NCBI GenBank assembly: GCA_036377595.1
Contig: DASUYB010000145.1
Location: 1 to 64,000 of the forward strand
Source: Longimicrobium sp.
GTDB lineage: Bacteria; Gemmatimonadota; Gemmatimonadetes; Longimicrobiales; Longimicrobiaceae
DNA length: 64,000 nt
Reading direction: 5' to 3'
Both the position numbers and the translations under genes were made by a program. Positions 19,936-27,466 of this stretch are shown here, piece by piece. Below the pieces are notes generated by a model. The model was not told the origin of the DNA. It saw nothing but the letters and a program-made list of their open reading frames with translations, and did no database searches. The number at the start of each line of letters is the position of its first letter. The first letter of the stretch is position 1.

Positions 19936-21855
19936 ATGACTCGCATTGCCGCAACCCCGGCGCGCGCCCGCGCGCTGGCGCTGCTCGCCGCCGTTCCGCT
20001 CGCGCTGGCCGCCGTCTCCGCGAAGGCGCACGCCCAGACGACCACCGGCGTGATCCACGCCTGTTACGTCCCCGCCTCGGGAACGGTGTACCGCATCAAG
20101 GAGCCGGGGCTGAAGCAGTCCTGCAACTCGCCGCAGCACGTGGAGTTCAGCTTCAACGAGCAGGGCCCCGCCGGCGCCACCGGTCCCGCCGGCCCGGCCG
20201 GCCCCCAAGGCCCGCAGGGGGAGACGGGCCCCGCCGGCCCCGCGGGTCCCCAGGGTGAGACAGGTCCCGCTGGCCCCACCGGGCCCCAAGGTCCTCAGGG
20301 TGAAACTGGCCCCGCCGGACCTGCCGGTGCGACGGGCGCAATGGGTCCTGCCGGGCCGCAGGGTGAGACGGGGCCCGCCGGACCCCAAGGGCCTGCTGGT
20401 GCTACGGGCCCCGCCGGTCCTAAGGGCGAGGCCGGTCCCGTGGGTCCAGCCGGCGCGACGGGACCTGCCGGACCACAGGGAGAGACTGGTCCTGCTGGTC
20501 CTGCCGGTGCGCAGGGTGAAACGGGTCCGGCCGGTGCCACGGGTCCCGCCGGGCCGCAGGGAGAGACCGGCCCCGCTGGTCCTGCCGGCGCGCAAGGTCC
20601 GCAGGGTGAGACGGGTGCGACTGGGCCTGCTGGTCCTCAAGGCGAAACTGGCCCCGCGGGTCCCGCAGGCGCGCAGGGTGAGACCGGCCCCGCAGGTCCT
20701 CAGGGTCCGCAGGGCGAGACGGGTCCGGCTGGTCCTCAGGGCCCGCAGGGCGAGACCGGCCCCGCCGGCGCGACGGGCGCCACCGGTGCGCAGGGCGCCG
20801 CCGGGCTGTCGTGCTGGGACACCAACGGCAACGGCACGCAGGACAGCGGCGAGGACACCAACGGCGACGGCAGCTTCACCGCGGCGGACTGCAAGGGTGC
20901 CGACGGCGCCACGGGCGCGACGGGCGCTACCGGTCCGCAGGGCCCCACCGGCCCGGCGGGCGCCAACGGCGTGGTGTCCACCAACTCGGCCGGCTCGTAC
21001 GACCTGACCAACAACAACGGCTTCGTCGCCGTAGGCAGCTTCGGCTCCGGCAACATTCCGGTCGACGGCGCGGGGACGCGGTTGATGTGGTATCCGCAGA
21101 AGGCGGCGTTCCGCGCAGGGTCGATCAGCGGCACGCAGTGGGACGACGCGAACATCGGCCTCTATTCCGTGGCCATGGGACAGGACGTCCGCGCGCTGGG
21201 CGACTACTCGCTCGCGGGAGGTGCCCGGGCCGTGGCGGCGAACACCGGCACCTTCGCCTTCGGCGAAGACGTGACCGCCACCGGCGCCAACTCGGTCGTG
21301 CTGGGCTACCACGCCAGCAGCAGCACCAGCGCCGGAAGCCCGCGCCAGGGCACGTTCGTGTTCGGCGACCGCTCCACCGCCACCAACGTGAATCCCCTCG
21401 CGAACAACACCGCTACCTGGCGCGTGTCGGGCGGCTTCTACATCTACACCTCCAGCACGCTGACCACCGGCGTGAACGTGACGGCCGGGGGCGGCAGCTG
21501 GAACACGGTGTCGGACCGCAACCGCAAGCAGAACTTCCTGGCAGTCGACGGAGAGGACCTGCTGGCGCGGCTGCGCAACGTGCCGGTAACGACCTGGAAC
21601 TACATCGCCGAGGGGCGGCAGGTGCGGCACATGGGCCCCATGGCGCAGGACTGGCACCAGGCGTTCGGCTTCAGCGCCGATTCGCTCACCATCAACACGG
21701 GTGACATCGACGGCGTGAACCTGGCCGCGGTGAAGGCGCTGGAGGCCCGCACCGCCGCCCAGCAGGCCCGCATCGACGCACTGGAGACGGAGAACGCCGA
21801 GCTCCGCCGCCGCCTGGACCGCATCGAGGCGATGGTTGCCGCCCCGCGCCGGTAA
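19936..21855 (+). CDS. Secreted collagen-like fibre with Ca-loop insert and S74 chaperone (paralogue D)
   Basis: The 639-residue protein has a signal peptide ending near AKAHAQ and an N-terminal cap with two Cys ([20 protein letters not shown]). Then come roughly 70 Gly-X-Y triplets at about 77-290, mostly [10 protein letters not shown] variants. A Cys-bracketed Asp/Asn loop with EF-hand-like spacing follows ([20 protein letters not shown]), then a short second collagen stretch. The island module [18 protein letters not shown] is at about 378-395, then YadA-head-like repeats. The S74 domain has dyad S526/K531 and [18 protein letters not shown] triple-helical stalk matured by a trimerising, self-cleaving chaperone is inferred. 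It shares near-identical stretches with paralogue B ([24 protein letters not shown]). Confidence 0.9.
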   Translation: MTRIAATPARARALALLAAVPLALAAVSAKAHAQTTTGVIHACYVPASGTVYRIKEPGLKQSCNSPQHVEFSFNEQGPAGATGPAGPAGPQGPQGETGPAGPAGPQGETGPAGPTGPQGPQGETGPAGPAGATGAMGPAGPQGETGPAGPQGPAGATGPAGPKGEAGPVGPAGATGPAGPQGETGPAGPAGAQGETGPAGATGPAGPQGETGPAGPAGAQGPQGETGATGPAGPQGETGPAGPAGAQGETGPAGPQGPQGETGPAGPQGPQGETGPAGATGATGAQGAAGLSCWDTNGNGTQDSGEDTNGDGSFTAADCKGADGATGATGATGPQGPTGPAGANGVVSTNSAGSYDLTNNNGFVAVGSFGSGNIPVDGAGTRLMWYPQKAAFRAGSISGTQWDDANIGLYSVAMGQDVRALGDYSLAGGARAVAANTGTFAFGEDVTATGANSVVLGYHASSSTSAGSPRQGTFVFGDRSTATNVNPLANNTATWRVSGGFYIYTSSTLTTGVNVTAGGGSWNTVSDRNRKQNFLAVDGEDLLARLRNVPVTTWNYIAEGRQVRHMGPMAQDWHQAFGFSADSLTINTGDIDGVNLAAVKALEARTAAQQARIDALETENAELRRRLDRIEAMVAAPRR

Positions 21856-21883
21856 CAATCAACGCAGGGGGATGGCGATGGAC

Positions 21884-21916
21884 GAAGCCCCGCGCCGACT
21901 GCCGGCGCGGGGCTTC
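21884..21916 (+). terminator. Terminator hairpin of the collagen-like gene
   Basis: A 14-bp perfect stem GAAGCCCCGCGCCG / CGGCGCGGGGCTTC with a 5-nt loop lies 28 nt after the stop, followed by TGCTGT. It closes the surface-protein island. Confidence 0.65.
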
Positions 21917-21960
21917 TGCTGTCGATCGTTGGTGATCGTTGGTGATGGTTATTGTGCGAC

Positions 21961-22107
21961 GATGCGAGTGAACTCGCGGCTACAACCACACCCAGTCCGC
22001 CTTCGCGGACTTCATTTCGTTGCGTGCACCGTCATCGCGTCGGAACCGTGGCCCGTAGTCCGCGAAGGCGGACTTCGTGTAGTTGTAGCCGCGACTTCAG
22101 TCGCATC
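21961..22107. repeat. Inverted repeat, AGTCCGC...TAGCCGCGACTTCAG family, full unit
   Basis: GATGCGAGTGAACTCGCGGC with CAGTCCGCCTTCGCGGACT forms the left half. The right half is its near-perfect inverse (AGTCCGCGAAGGCGGACT then GTAGCCGCGACTTCAGTCGC). A nested short palindrome TCCGCCTTCGCGGA sits in each half. Related copies: 26675, 34770, 38850, 49397. The gap 21856-22191 contains this unit and the terminator. Confidence 0.8.
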
Positions 22108-22191
22108 GTCCCCCCCGCGGATACGTGCAAGCCTCGATTCTCGTCCGCTCCGTATCCTGCTCCTCATCCTCTATCCCCATCCCCCACCGCT

Positions 22192-23694
22192 TCACAGCTG
22201 CGGGATCGCGAGCGTGAACACCAGCCGCGACTTGTCGAGCCCGCGCGTGGGATCGGCGTACAGCAGCAGCGTGGCGAAGCGGAAGGCCAGCCCCGCGCCG
22301 ATGTTCTGCGTCCACGGCGGCGCGTGGGTGCCGGTCCACGCCGCGCCCGCCACGTACGCCGCCTGCAGGCTCGGCGCGCCGACGAACGGCACCTGCAGCG
22401 GCAGGGGGATCCCGTAGCGCGCGTCCACGAACGCCAGGTGGTCGCCGCGATACTCGCCCACCGCCAGCGTGGGGATGGTCGCCGGGCCGCCGAGGATCTG
22501 GTAGCGCTGCGGCGGCGCGTCCGACTCGATCGTCATCGCCCCGCGCAGGTAGACGCTCAGCGTGTGCGTGCGGAACGTCGTCGCCGTGTACGTCGCCTGC
22601 CCCACCAGCTGCGTGAAGTCCGCGTCCGACGAGCCGGGGAACGACCGCTCCACCTGCGCGCCGGCGAACAGCTGCGACAGGCGCCCCACGATCCGCACCT
22701 CCGCGCCCGCGAAGGCGGAGAGGATGTGCCCCTCCAGCACCGGCGGGTTCGGGCGGCCCTCGTCGAGCGACTCCCAGACCGAGAACACCTCCTTCGCGCG
22801 CAGCGAGCGGTCGCTGCTCCACTGCAAGCCGGCGATGGGGTTCAGCCAGCTCTCCCCCGCGATGAGCGGCTTGCCGACGGGTCGGAACACCGTCAGCCGC
22901 AGCACGTCGGCGTCCCAGTAGTCGCGGTAGTCGCGCCCGGAGATCAGCACCGACAGCGAGTTGGAGAGGTCGGCGCGCTGCCACGCGTCGTTGGTCCGCG
23001 TCGCGCGCGACCCCTCGAGCGACGCGCGCACGTTCTGGAAGCCGAGCGGGACGGTGACCCGCACGCCGCCGCCCGCGCGGTCCGGGTTCTCGAAGCGGTA
23101 CGCCGCCCACGCGTCGATGCGCGGCCCGCTGTCGTTGCGGGCGAGGAGCACGCGCAGCGGCAGAGTGAGCGTGAGCCCGTTCACCCGGTCGTACGTCGGC
23201 AGCGGGCGCAGCGAGAAGCCGAACATCGCCGGCTGCGGCGGCGGGATGATGCGCGCGGCGTAGGCCGACGTGTCCTCCACCGCGCTGTCGCCGGCGATGG
23301 CGACCTGCGCGCCCGGCGTCGTCTCCAGGATCCGTCCCGTCGTGGCCAGCGCGGAGGTGTACACGCCGCCGCCCAGGTTCGCGATGTCGCCGCGGATCAC
23401 CGCGCGCGGGCGGATGAAGAAGTCGCCGCCGATCACCGCCACGCTGCCGTCGATCGTCCCCTCCAGCCGCACGTCGGCGTCGTAGACCACCACGTCGCCC
23501 GGGGCGCGGAAGGTGGCGGGGAGGACGGTGTCGCGGTCGAAGCGGAGGTAGTTGCCGCGCGCCAGGATCTCGCGCGCGAGCTGCGCGGCGGGCGAGTGGT
23601 CGTCGCCGGAGATGGTGATCTCCTGCGCGGCCAGCGGGCGCGCGAGCAGCGCCAGGAGCGCGGCCGCGGCCAGCGCGGTCGGGCGGAAGGTCAT
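22192..23694 (-). CDS. Outer-membrane beta-barrel protein with N-terminal polymer-like domain
   Basis: The 500-residue protein has a Sec signal (ALAAAALLALLARPLAAQ). Residues about 20-135 contain short-strand repeats resembling bactofilin-type beta-helices (VVVYDADVRLEGTIDGSVAV, GGDFFIRPRAVIRGDIANLG). The remaining 350 residues alternate hydrophobic and polar positions like a 16-or-so-strand barrel (GGGVRVTVPLGFQNVRASLE, THTLSVYLRGAMTIE) and end in a hydrophobic residue. The C-terminal half resembles the Omp85/BamA barrel, but no POTRA repeats are evident. It is the gene just downstream of trpG, 1 nt after its stop. Function unknown. Confidence 0.78.
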   Translation of the reverse strand: MTFRPTALAAAALLALLARPLAAQEITISGDDHSPAAQLAREILARGNYLRFDRDTVLPATFRAPGDVVVYDADVRLEGTIDGSVAVIGGDFFIRPRAVIRGDIANLGGGVYTSALATTGRILETTPGAQVAIAGDSAVEDTSAYAARIIPPPQPAMFGFSLRPLPTYDRVNGLTLTLPLRVLLARNDSGPRIDAWAAYRFENPDRAGGGVRVTVPLGFQNVRASLEGSRATRTNDAWQRADLSNSLSVLISGRDYRDYWDADVLRLTVFRPVGKPLIAGESWLNPIAGLQWSSDRSLRAKEVFSVWESLDEGRPNPPVLEGHILSAFAGAEVRIVGRLSQLFAGAQVERSFPGSSDADFTQLVGQATYTATTFRTHTLSVYLRGAMTIESDAPPQRYQILGGPATIPTLAVGEYRGDHLAFVDARYGIPLPLQVPFVGAPSLQAAYVAGAAWTGTHAPPWTQNIGAGLAFRFATLLLYADPTRGLDKSRLVFTLAIPQL

Positions 23695-23695
23695 C

Positions 23696-24271
23696 TCACA
23701 GCTCCAGGAAGTTGCGCAGGATGTCCTTCCCCGCCTCGCTGGCGATGGACTCGGGGTGGAACTGCACGCCCCACACCGGGTGCTCGCGGTGCCGCACGGC
23801 CTGGATCTCGGTCTCGAACCCCGGCTCGTCGGTCCACGCCACCGCCTCGAGCTCGGCCGGCAGCGTCGTCGGCTCGATCACCAGAGAGTGGTAGCGCGCC
23901 ACGGTGAGCGGGCTCGGCACCCCCGCGAAGATCCCCGCGCCGGTGTGGCGGATGGGCGAGGTCTTGCCGTGCATCACCCGGTCGGCGCGCACCACGTCGC
24001 CGCCGTACGCGGCGCCGATGGACTGGTGACCCAGGCACACGCCCAGGATCGGCGTCGTCGGTCCCAGCCGGCGGATGACGTCGACGGAGACGCCCGCCTC
24101 GTTGGGCGTGCACGGCCCGGGGGAGATCACGATCCGCTCCGGCGCCATCCGCTCGATCTCGTCCACGGAAAGCTCATCGTTGCGGCGCACCTCCATCTCC
24201 GCCCCGAGCTCGCCCAGGTACTGCACGAGATTCCACGTGAAGGAATCGTAGTTATCGATCACCAGGATCAT
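23696..24271 (-). CDS. trpG: Anthranilate / aminodeoxychorismate synthase glutamine amidotransferase
   Basis: This 191-residue class I glutamine amidotransferase releases ammonia for chorismate amination. It shows [34 protein letters not shown], nucleophile Cys-79 in [15 protein letters not shown], and the His/Glu pair in GVQFHPES. TrpG and PabA cannot be told apart from sequence alone, and no trpE or pabB is in the window, so it may serve both tryptophan and folate synthesis. Confidence 0.93.
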   Translation of the reverse strand: MILVIDNYDSFTWNLVQYLGELGAEMEVRRNDELSVDEIERMAPERIVISPGPCTPNEAGVSVDVIRRLGPTTPILGVCLGHQSIGAAYGGDVVRADRVMHGKTSPIRHTGAGIFAGVPSPLTVARYHSLVIEPTTLPAELEAVAWTDEPGFETEIQAVRHREHPVWGVQFHPESIASEAGKDILRNFLEL

Positions 24272-24336
24272 CGTTTGCCTCGTCTCGTCGCATCACTCTC
24301 GCCGGCCACGATCCTCCAGCGTCGACCTGCCTCGAG

Positions 24337-24526
24337 GTCATCCTGAGGCCGGCGCCGCGCCGTCATCGCGTCCGCACCAGTACCCGGGCGCCGGCCGAAG
24401 GATCTTGCCTGCCCGGCCGCAATGCTCGCTCTCCGCACCGCTTTCGACGCGGGGTCGAGTAGATCCTTCGGCCGCGCCAACCGCTGGTGCGGACGCAGCT
24501 TGCGTGCTGCGCGGCCTCAGGATGAC
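24337..24526. repeat. Palindromic intergenic repeat, GTCATCCTGAGG family, full unit
   Basis: GTCATCCTGAGGCCGGCG at the left is inversely repeated as CGCGGCCTCAGGATGAC at the right, and the inner pair CCGAAGGATCTTG / AGATCCTTCGG is at about 24398 and 24461. It separates trpG from xerD and takes up most of that 294-nt gap. Confidence 0.8.
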
Positions 24527-24565
24527 ACCCCTCGGGGTGTCGCGCGTCTCCGCGAATCCCACGCC

Positions 24566-25501
24566 TCACGCCCGCGGGTGGTGGGCGCGGTGCTCCTGCG
24601 CCAGGTAGTTGCGGTCCACGTGCGTGTAGATCTGCGTCGTCGACACGTCCGCGTGGCCGAGCATCTCCTGCACGGCGAGCAGGTCCGCGCCGCCCTCCAG
24701 CAGGTGCGTGGCGAACGAGTGCCGCAGCGTGTGCGGCGTCACCCGCTTCTCGATCCCCGCGGCCTCCACGTGCTCGCGCAGGATCTTCCACACGCCCATC
24801 CGCGTCAGCGGCGCGCCGCGCGCGTTCAGGAACACGCGTCCCTCGCCCCTGCCGCGATCGAGCCGCGGCCGCGTCTCGCGCAGGTAGATGGAGACGGTGC
24901 CGATCGCCCGCGCGCCGATGGGCACCAGCCGCTCCTTCGAGCCCTTGCCGAACACGCTCACGAACTGCTCGTCCAGGTGCAGGTCGCGGATGCGCACGCC
25001 GATCAGCTCCGAGACGCGCACGCCGGTCGCGTACGCGAACTCCAGCATCGCGCGGTCGCGCCAGGCCAGCGGGTGCAGCAGGTCGGGCGTCTCCAGCAGC
25101 TTTTCGATCTCCGCCACCGACAGCGCCTCCGGCAGCCGCCGCCACTGCTTGGGCATGGAGATGCGGTCGCTGGGGTCCGCGGTCACCTCCCCTTCCCCCA
25201 GCAGGAAGCGGAAGTAGGTGCGGATGGACGACAGGTTGCGGGCGATGGACGACGGCGCCAGCCCCAGGTCCTTCAGCTCCATCAGCAGCCCGCGCAGGTC
25301 CGCCGTGGTGACGTCGCCCGGAGACGACCGTCCCGCCTGGCGCGCGAAGGCGGCCATTCGCACCACGTCGTGGCGGTACGCGTCGAGCGTGTTCCCCGCC
25401 AGCCCGCGCTCGAACCGCAGGTGATCGAGGAACGGCTCCACCAGGAAGCGCCGCGCGGTGGCGTCCTCCGCCTGCTCCGGCTCCGCGGCGCGCGCGCTCA
25501 C
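24566..25501 (-). CDS. xerD: Site-specific tyrosine recombinase XerD/XerC
   Basis: The 311-residue protein has an N-terminal SAM-like domain (FLDHLRFERGLAGNTLDAYR) and a catalytic domain. It carries all expected residues: Arg-162 in YATGVRVSELIGV, Lys in GKGSKERLVP, His-257/Arg-260 in HTLRHSFATHLLEGG, His-283 in EMLGHADVSTTQIYTHV and nucleophile Tyr-292. The start is GTG 25501, overlapping the DedA stop as GTGA. The usual role is chromosome dimer resolution at dif. Its location among housekeeping genes, without mobile-element partners, favours Xer over a phage integrase. Confidence 0.93.
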   Translation of the reverse strand: MSARAAEPEQAEDATARRFLVEPFLDHLRFERGLAGNTLDAYRHDVVRMAAFARQAGRSSPGDVTTADLRGLLMELKDLGLAPSSIARNLSSIRTYFRFLLGEGEVTADPSDRISMPKQWRRLPEALSVAEIEKLLETPDLLHPLAWRDRAMLEFAYATGVRVSELIGVRIRDLHLDEQFVSVFGKGSKERLVPIGARAIGTVSIYLRETRPRLDRGRGEGRVFLNARGAPLTRMGVWKILREHVEAAGIEKRVTPHTLRHSFATHLLEGGADLLAVQEMLGHADVSTTQIYTHVDRNYLAQEHRAHHPRA

Positions 25502-26118
25502 GTCTCGTCCTTCGCGTGACGGCGCGTCTTCCACCACCACCAGCCCACGCCGATCGCCAGCACCGCCGCGGCGATGGCCAGCCACTTCCCCGACGCCTCG
25601 ACGGCGGAGCGGATCTCCTCCCAGTTCTCGCCCGCGGTGGCGCCGAGGTACACGATCAGCCCGTACCACGCCGCGGATGCGAGCGCCATGGGGATGGAGG
25701 CACGCCAGAAGCCCACGTCGCTGGTGCCGGCGAAGATCGGCACCACCGCGCGGAACATCGGCAGGAAGCGGGAGATGAAGATCACGATGGTGCCGCGCCG
25801 CTGGTAGAAGCGCGAGAGCTTCTCCATCTGCTTCGGCTGCAGGATCATCCGCCCGATGCGGCCCTGGAAGAACGCCGTACCCTTCTTCCGCCCCACCCAG
25901 TACATCAGGATGGCGGTGGAGAGGTTGCCGAGCCAGACGACGAGGAACATCAGCCACGGATTCCCCGTCCCCTGCCCCGCCAGGAAGCCGCCGAAGAGCG
26001 CCACCACGTCGGCGGGGACGGGCGGAAAGACGTTCTCCACCGCGGCAATCCCGCCCACCACGACGTAGACCAGGAGCGGCGGGAGCCCCTTCAGCCACTC
26101 GAGCAGCGAGTCGATCAC
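25498..26118 (-). CDS. DedA-family membrane protein
   Basis: The 206-residue protein (GTG start) has about five to six hydrophobic segments and the DedA/SNARE-associated pattern: IAAVENVFPPVPADVVALFG, FFQGRIGRMILQPKQMEKLS and ISRFLPMFRAVVPIFAGTSD. DedA proteins are envelope membrane proteins linked to membrane homeostasis and lipid carrier recycling. It overlaps xerD and lies 3 nt from ispF. Confidence 0.92.
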   Translation of the reverse strand: MIDSLLEWLKGLPPLLVYVVVGGIAAVENVFPPVPADVVALFGGFLAGQGTGNPWLMFLVVWLGNLSTAILMYWVGRKKGTAFFQGRIGRMILQPKQMEKLSRFYQRRGTIVIFISRFLPMFRAVVPIFAGTSDVGFWRASIPMALASAAWYGLIVYLGATAGENWEEIRSAVEASGKWLAIAAAVLAIGVGWWWWKTRRHAKDET

Positions 26119-26121
26119 GCG

Positions 26122-26643
26122 TCAGAGCCCCGCGTCGCGGCGATGGCGCGCGTGGACCTCGTCAACCCCCTCCATGTCGTCGATCAGGGCGACGGCGAAG
26201 CAGGCCACGCCCTCGCCGCGGCCGATCCAGCCGAGGCCCTCGTTGGTCTTTCCCTTGATGGACACGTGGTCGGGCGCGATCCCCAGGACCTGCGCGATGC
26301 GCTGCTGCATGGCGGACGCGTGCGGGCCGATCTTCGGCTGTTCGGCGACGACGGTGATGTCGACGTTCACCGCCTGGTAGTTGCGGCCCTCCAGCAGGCG
26401 CACGACCCGCGCCAGCAGCTGCATCGAGTCGGCGTCCTTCCACTCCGCGTCGGAGGGCGGAAAGTGGCGGCCGATGTCGCCCAGCCCGGCCGCGCCCAGC
26501 AGCGCGTCGGTCACCGCGTGGGCCACGGCGTCCGCGTCGGAGTGCCCGTCGAGCCCGCGCTCGTGCGGGATCTCGACGCCGCCCAGGATCAGCCTGCGCC
26601 CCGCGGCGAAGCGGTGGGAATCGTAGCCGTGGCCGATGCGCAT
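26122..26643 (-). CDS. ispF: 2-C-methyl-D-erythritol 2,4-cyclodiphosphate synthase IspF
   Basis: IspF forms the cyclodiphosphate in the MEP isoprenoid pathway. The 173 residues begin MRIGHGYDSHRF with metal ligands Asp-8 and His-10, continue GLDGHSDADAVAHAVTDALL (third metal His-34) and GDIGRHFPPSDAEW, and end with the IKGKTNEGLGWIGRGEGVAC loop. The ATG at 26643 is chosen because it matches the family N-terminus; the upstream extension is repeat DNA. No ispD is adjacent. Confidence 0.96.
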   Translation of the reverse strand: MRIGHGYDSHRFAAGRRLILGGVEIPHERGLDGHSDADAVAHAVTDALLGAAGLGDIGRHFPPSDAEWKDADSMQLLARVVRLLEGRNYQAVNVDITVVAEQPKIGPHASAMQQRIAQVLGIAPDHVSIKGKTNEGLGWIGRGEGVACFAVALIDDMEGVDEVHARHRRDAGL

Positions 26644-26674
26644 GTGGTTGCGGTGGATCGTCTTGAGTGGATGG

Positions 26675-26880
26675 GGCGGCTGAAGCCGCGGCAACAACCA
26701 CACGAAGTCCGCCTGCGCGGACTACGGCCTGTGGTGTGGGCGAGGTTTCGGTGCGCGCGACAGGCATCCGTCCGCCGAGACTCGTCGAATGCTGGCCGCG
26801 CGCTTGAAAGCCCCGGCTGCGCCGACGCCGGTAGTCCGCGAAGGCGGACTTCGTGTCGTTGTTGCCGCGAATTTATTCGC
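26675..26880. repeat. Inverted repeat, AGTCCGC family, full unit
   Basis: GCGGCTGAAGCCGCGGCAAC with GAAGTCCGCCTGCGCGGACT forms the left half, and AGTCCGCGAAGGCGGACTTC with GTTGTTGCCGCGAATTTATT the right half. It accounts for most of the 381-nt space between ispF and the peptide gene. The remainder (26881-27024) carries the peptide gene leader, with no clear promoter hexamers. Confidence 0.75.
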
Positions 26881-27024
26881 CCTCCCAACCCGCCAGCAAC
26901 CACGCAGCATGATCGTCACGACGTGAGTCATCGCCCTGAAAAGATCCTTGTGTGATGAGGAACGCACGCCAAGCTTGCAAGGGATCGCGCGCGGTCCCTC
27001 TCCCCCCTGCCGGAGGACGTCGCC

Positions 27025-27300
27025 ATGCAACGCAGGAAGCTGCTGCTCGAAACGCTCGAGGTCGATTCGTTCGTGGTCGGGCCGGCGTCGCCGCGGATCG
27101 GCACCGTGCGGGCCTTCGCCGACGCGATCGCCCTGGATGGCGACTTCGCCGACCAGCCGGTCGCGGAGCCGAAGTACACGGAGGAGGGCTATCCCGCCCA
27201 CACCTGCACCGGCCCGATCGCGTGCACCCTCCCCGGCGTGTGCACCTGCCTGGTATCCTGCGAACCTGTGCCCTGCACCACCGACGCGCGCTGCGTCTGA
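27025..27300 (+). CDS. Lanthipeptide-like (pinensin-type leader) Cys/Thr-rich precursor peptide
   Basis: The 91-residue product is preceded by GGAGGA 7 nt before the ATG. The N-terminal half looks like a leader: LLLETLEVDSFVV followed by GTVRAFADA, resembling the L-x-V-x-SF type leaders I know from pinensin-like precursors of Bacteroidota and Longimicrobium. Residues 59-91 form a core with seven Cys (61, 67, 73, 75, 79, 84, 90) among Thr, Ser and Pro (HTCTGPIACTLPGVCTCLV). There is no signal peptide. It is its own transcription unit, with a terminator 27 nt downstream. No LanB, LanC or transporter lies next to it. The only lanthionine-type enzyme in the window is 34 kb away. RiPP status is inferred from composition and leader. 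Confidence 0.72.
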   Translation: MQRRKLLLETLEVDSFVVGPASPRIGTVRAFADAIALDGDFADQPVAEPKYTEEGYPAHTCTGPIACTLPGVCTCLVSCEPVPCTTDARCV

Positions 27301-27326
27301 CGAAGCTGACCCGAGCGTCATCCATC

Positions 27327-27356
27327 GCGCGGCACCCTGGAGACGGGGTGCCGCGC
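27327..27356 (+). terminator. Terminator of the precursor-peptide gene
   Basis: A 10-bp perfect stem GCGCGGCACC / GGTGCCGCGC with a 10-nt loop, followed by GTATTTGC. Confidence 0.6.
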
Positions 27357-27369
27357 GTATTTGCATCTC

Positions 27370-27429
27370 GAACGCTCGTTCAATTGCGCGCGCCATCTCG
27401 ATTCTCCATTTTTGAGACCGAACGGTCTC
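27370..27429 (+). promoter_or_regulatory. Two palindromic operator candidates upstream of the thiolase gene
   Basis: GAACGCTCGTTC (27370-27381) and GAGACCGAACGGTCTC (27414-27429, arms of 7 bp with a 2-nt centre) precede the thiolase ATG by 38-97 nt. The second has the size and spacing of TetR/AcrR-family operators, as used by fatty-acid-degradation repressors. Which regulator binds is unknown; the TetR gene at 33005 has a differently sequenced palindrome at its own start. Confidence 0.5.
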
Positions 27430-27466
27430 TTGAGATCGGGAGAACACCTTCAGGGGAGATGGGACG

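Noticed and set aside
11560-21855. The S74 island as a prophage
   Set aside because: No capsid, portal, terminase, integrase or lysis genes; each protein has a Sec signal, and units are separated by their own hairpins.
19870-21858. A 662-codon minus-strand frame with RTGRTS-type repeats
   Set aside because: It is the antisense reading of the collagen-like Gly-X-Y repeat, which has a signal peptide and S74 domain on the plus strand.
24566-25501. The tyrosine recombinase as an integrase of a mobile element
   Set aside because: Its length, intact Xer-type motifs and coupling with dedA/ispF suit chromosomal XerC/D; no att sites or tRNA are nearby.
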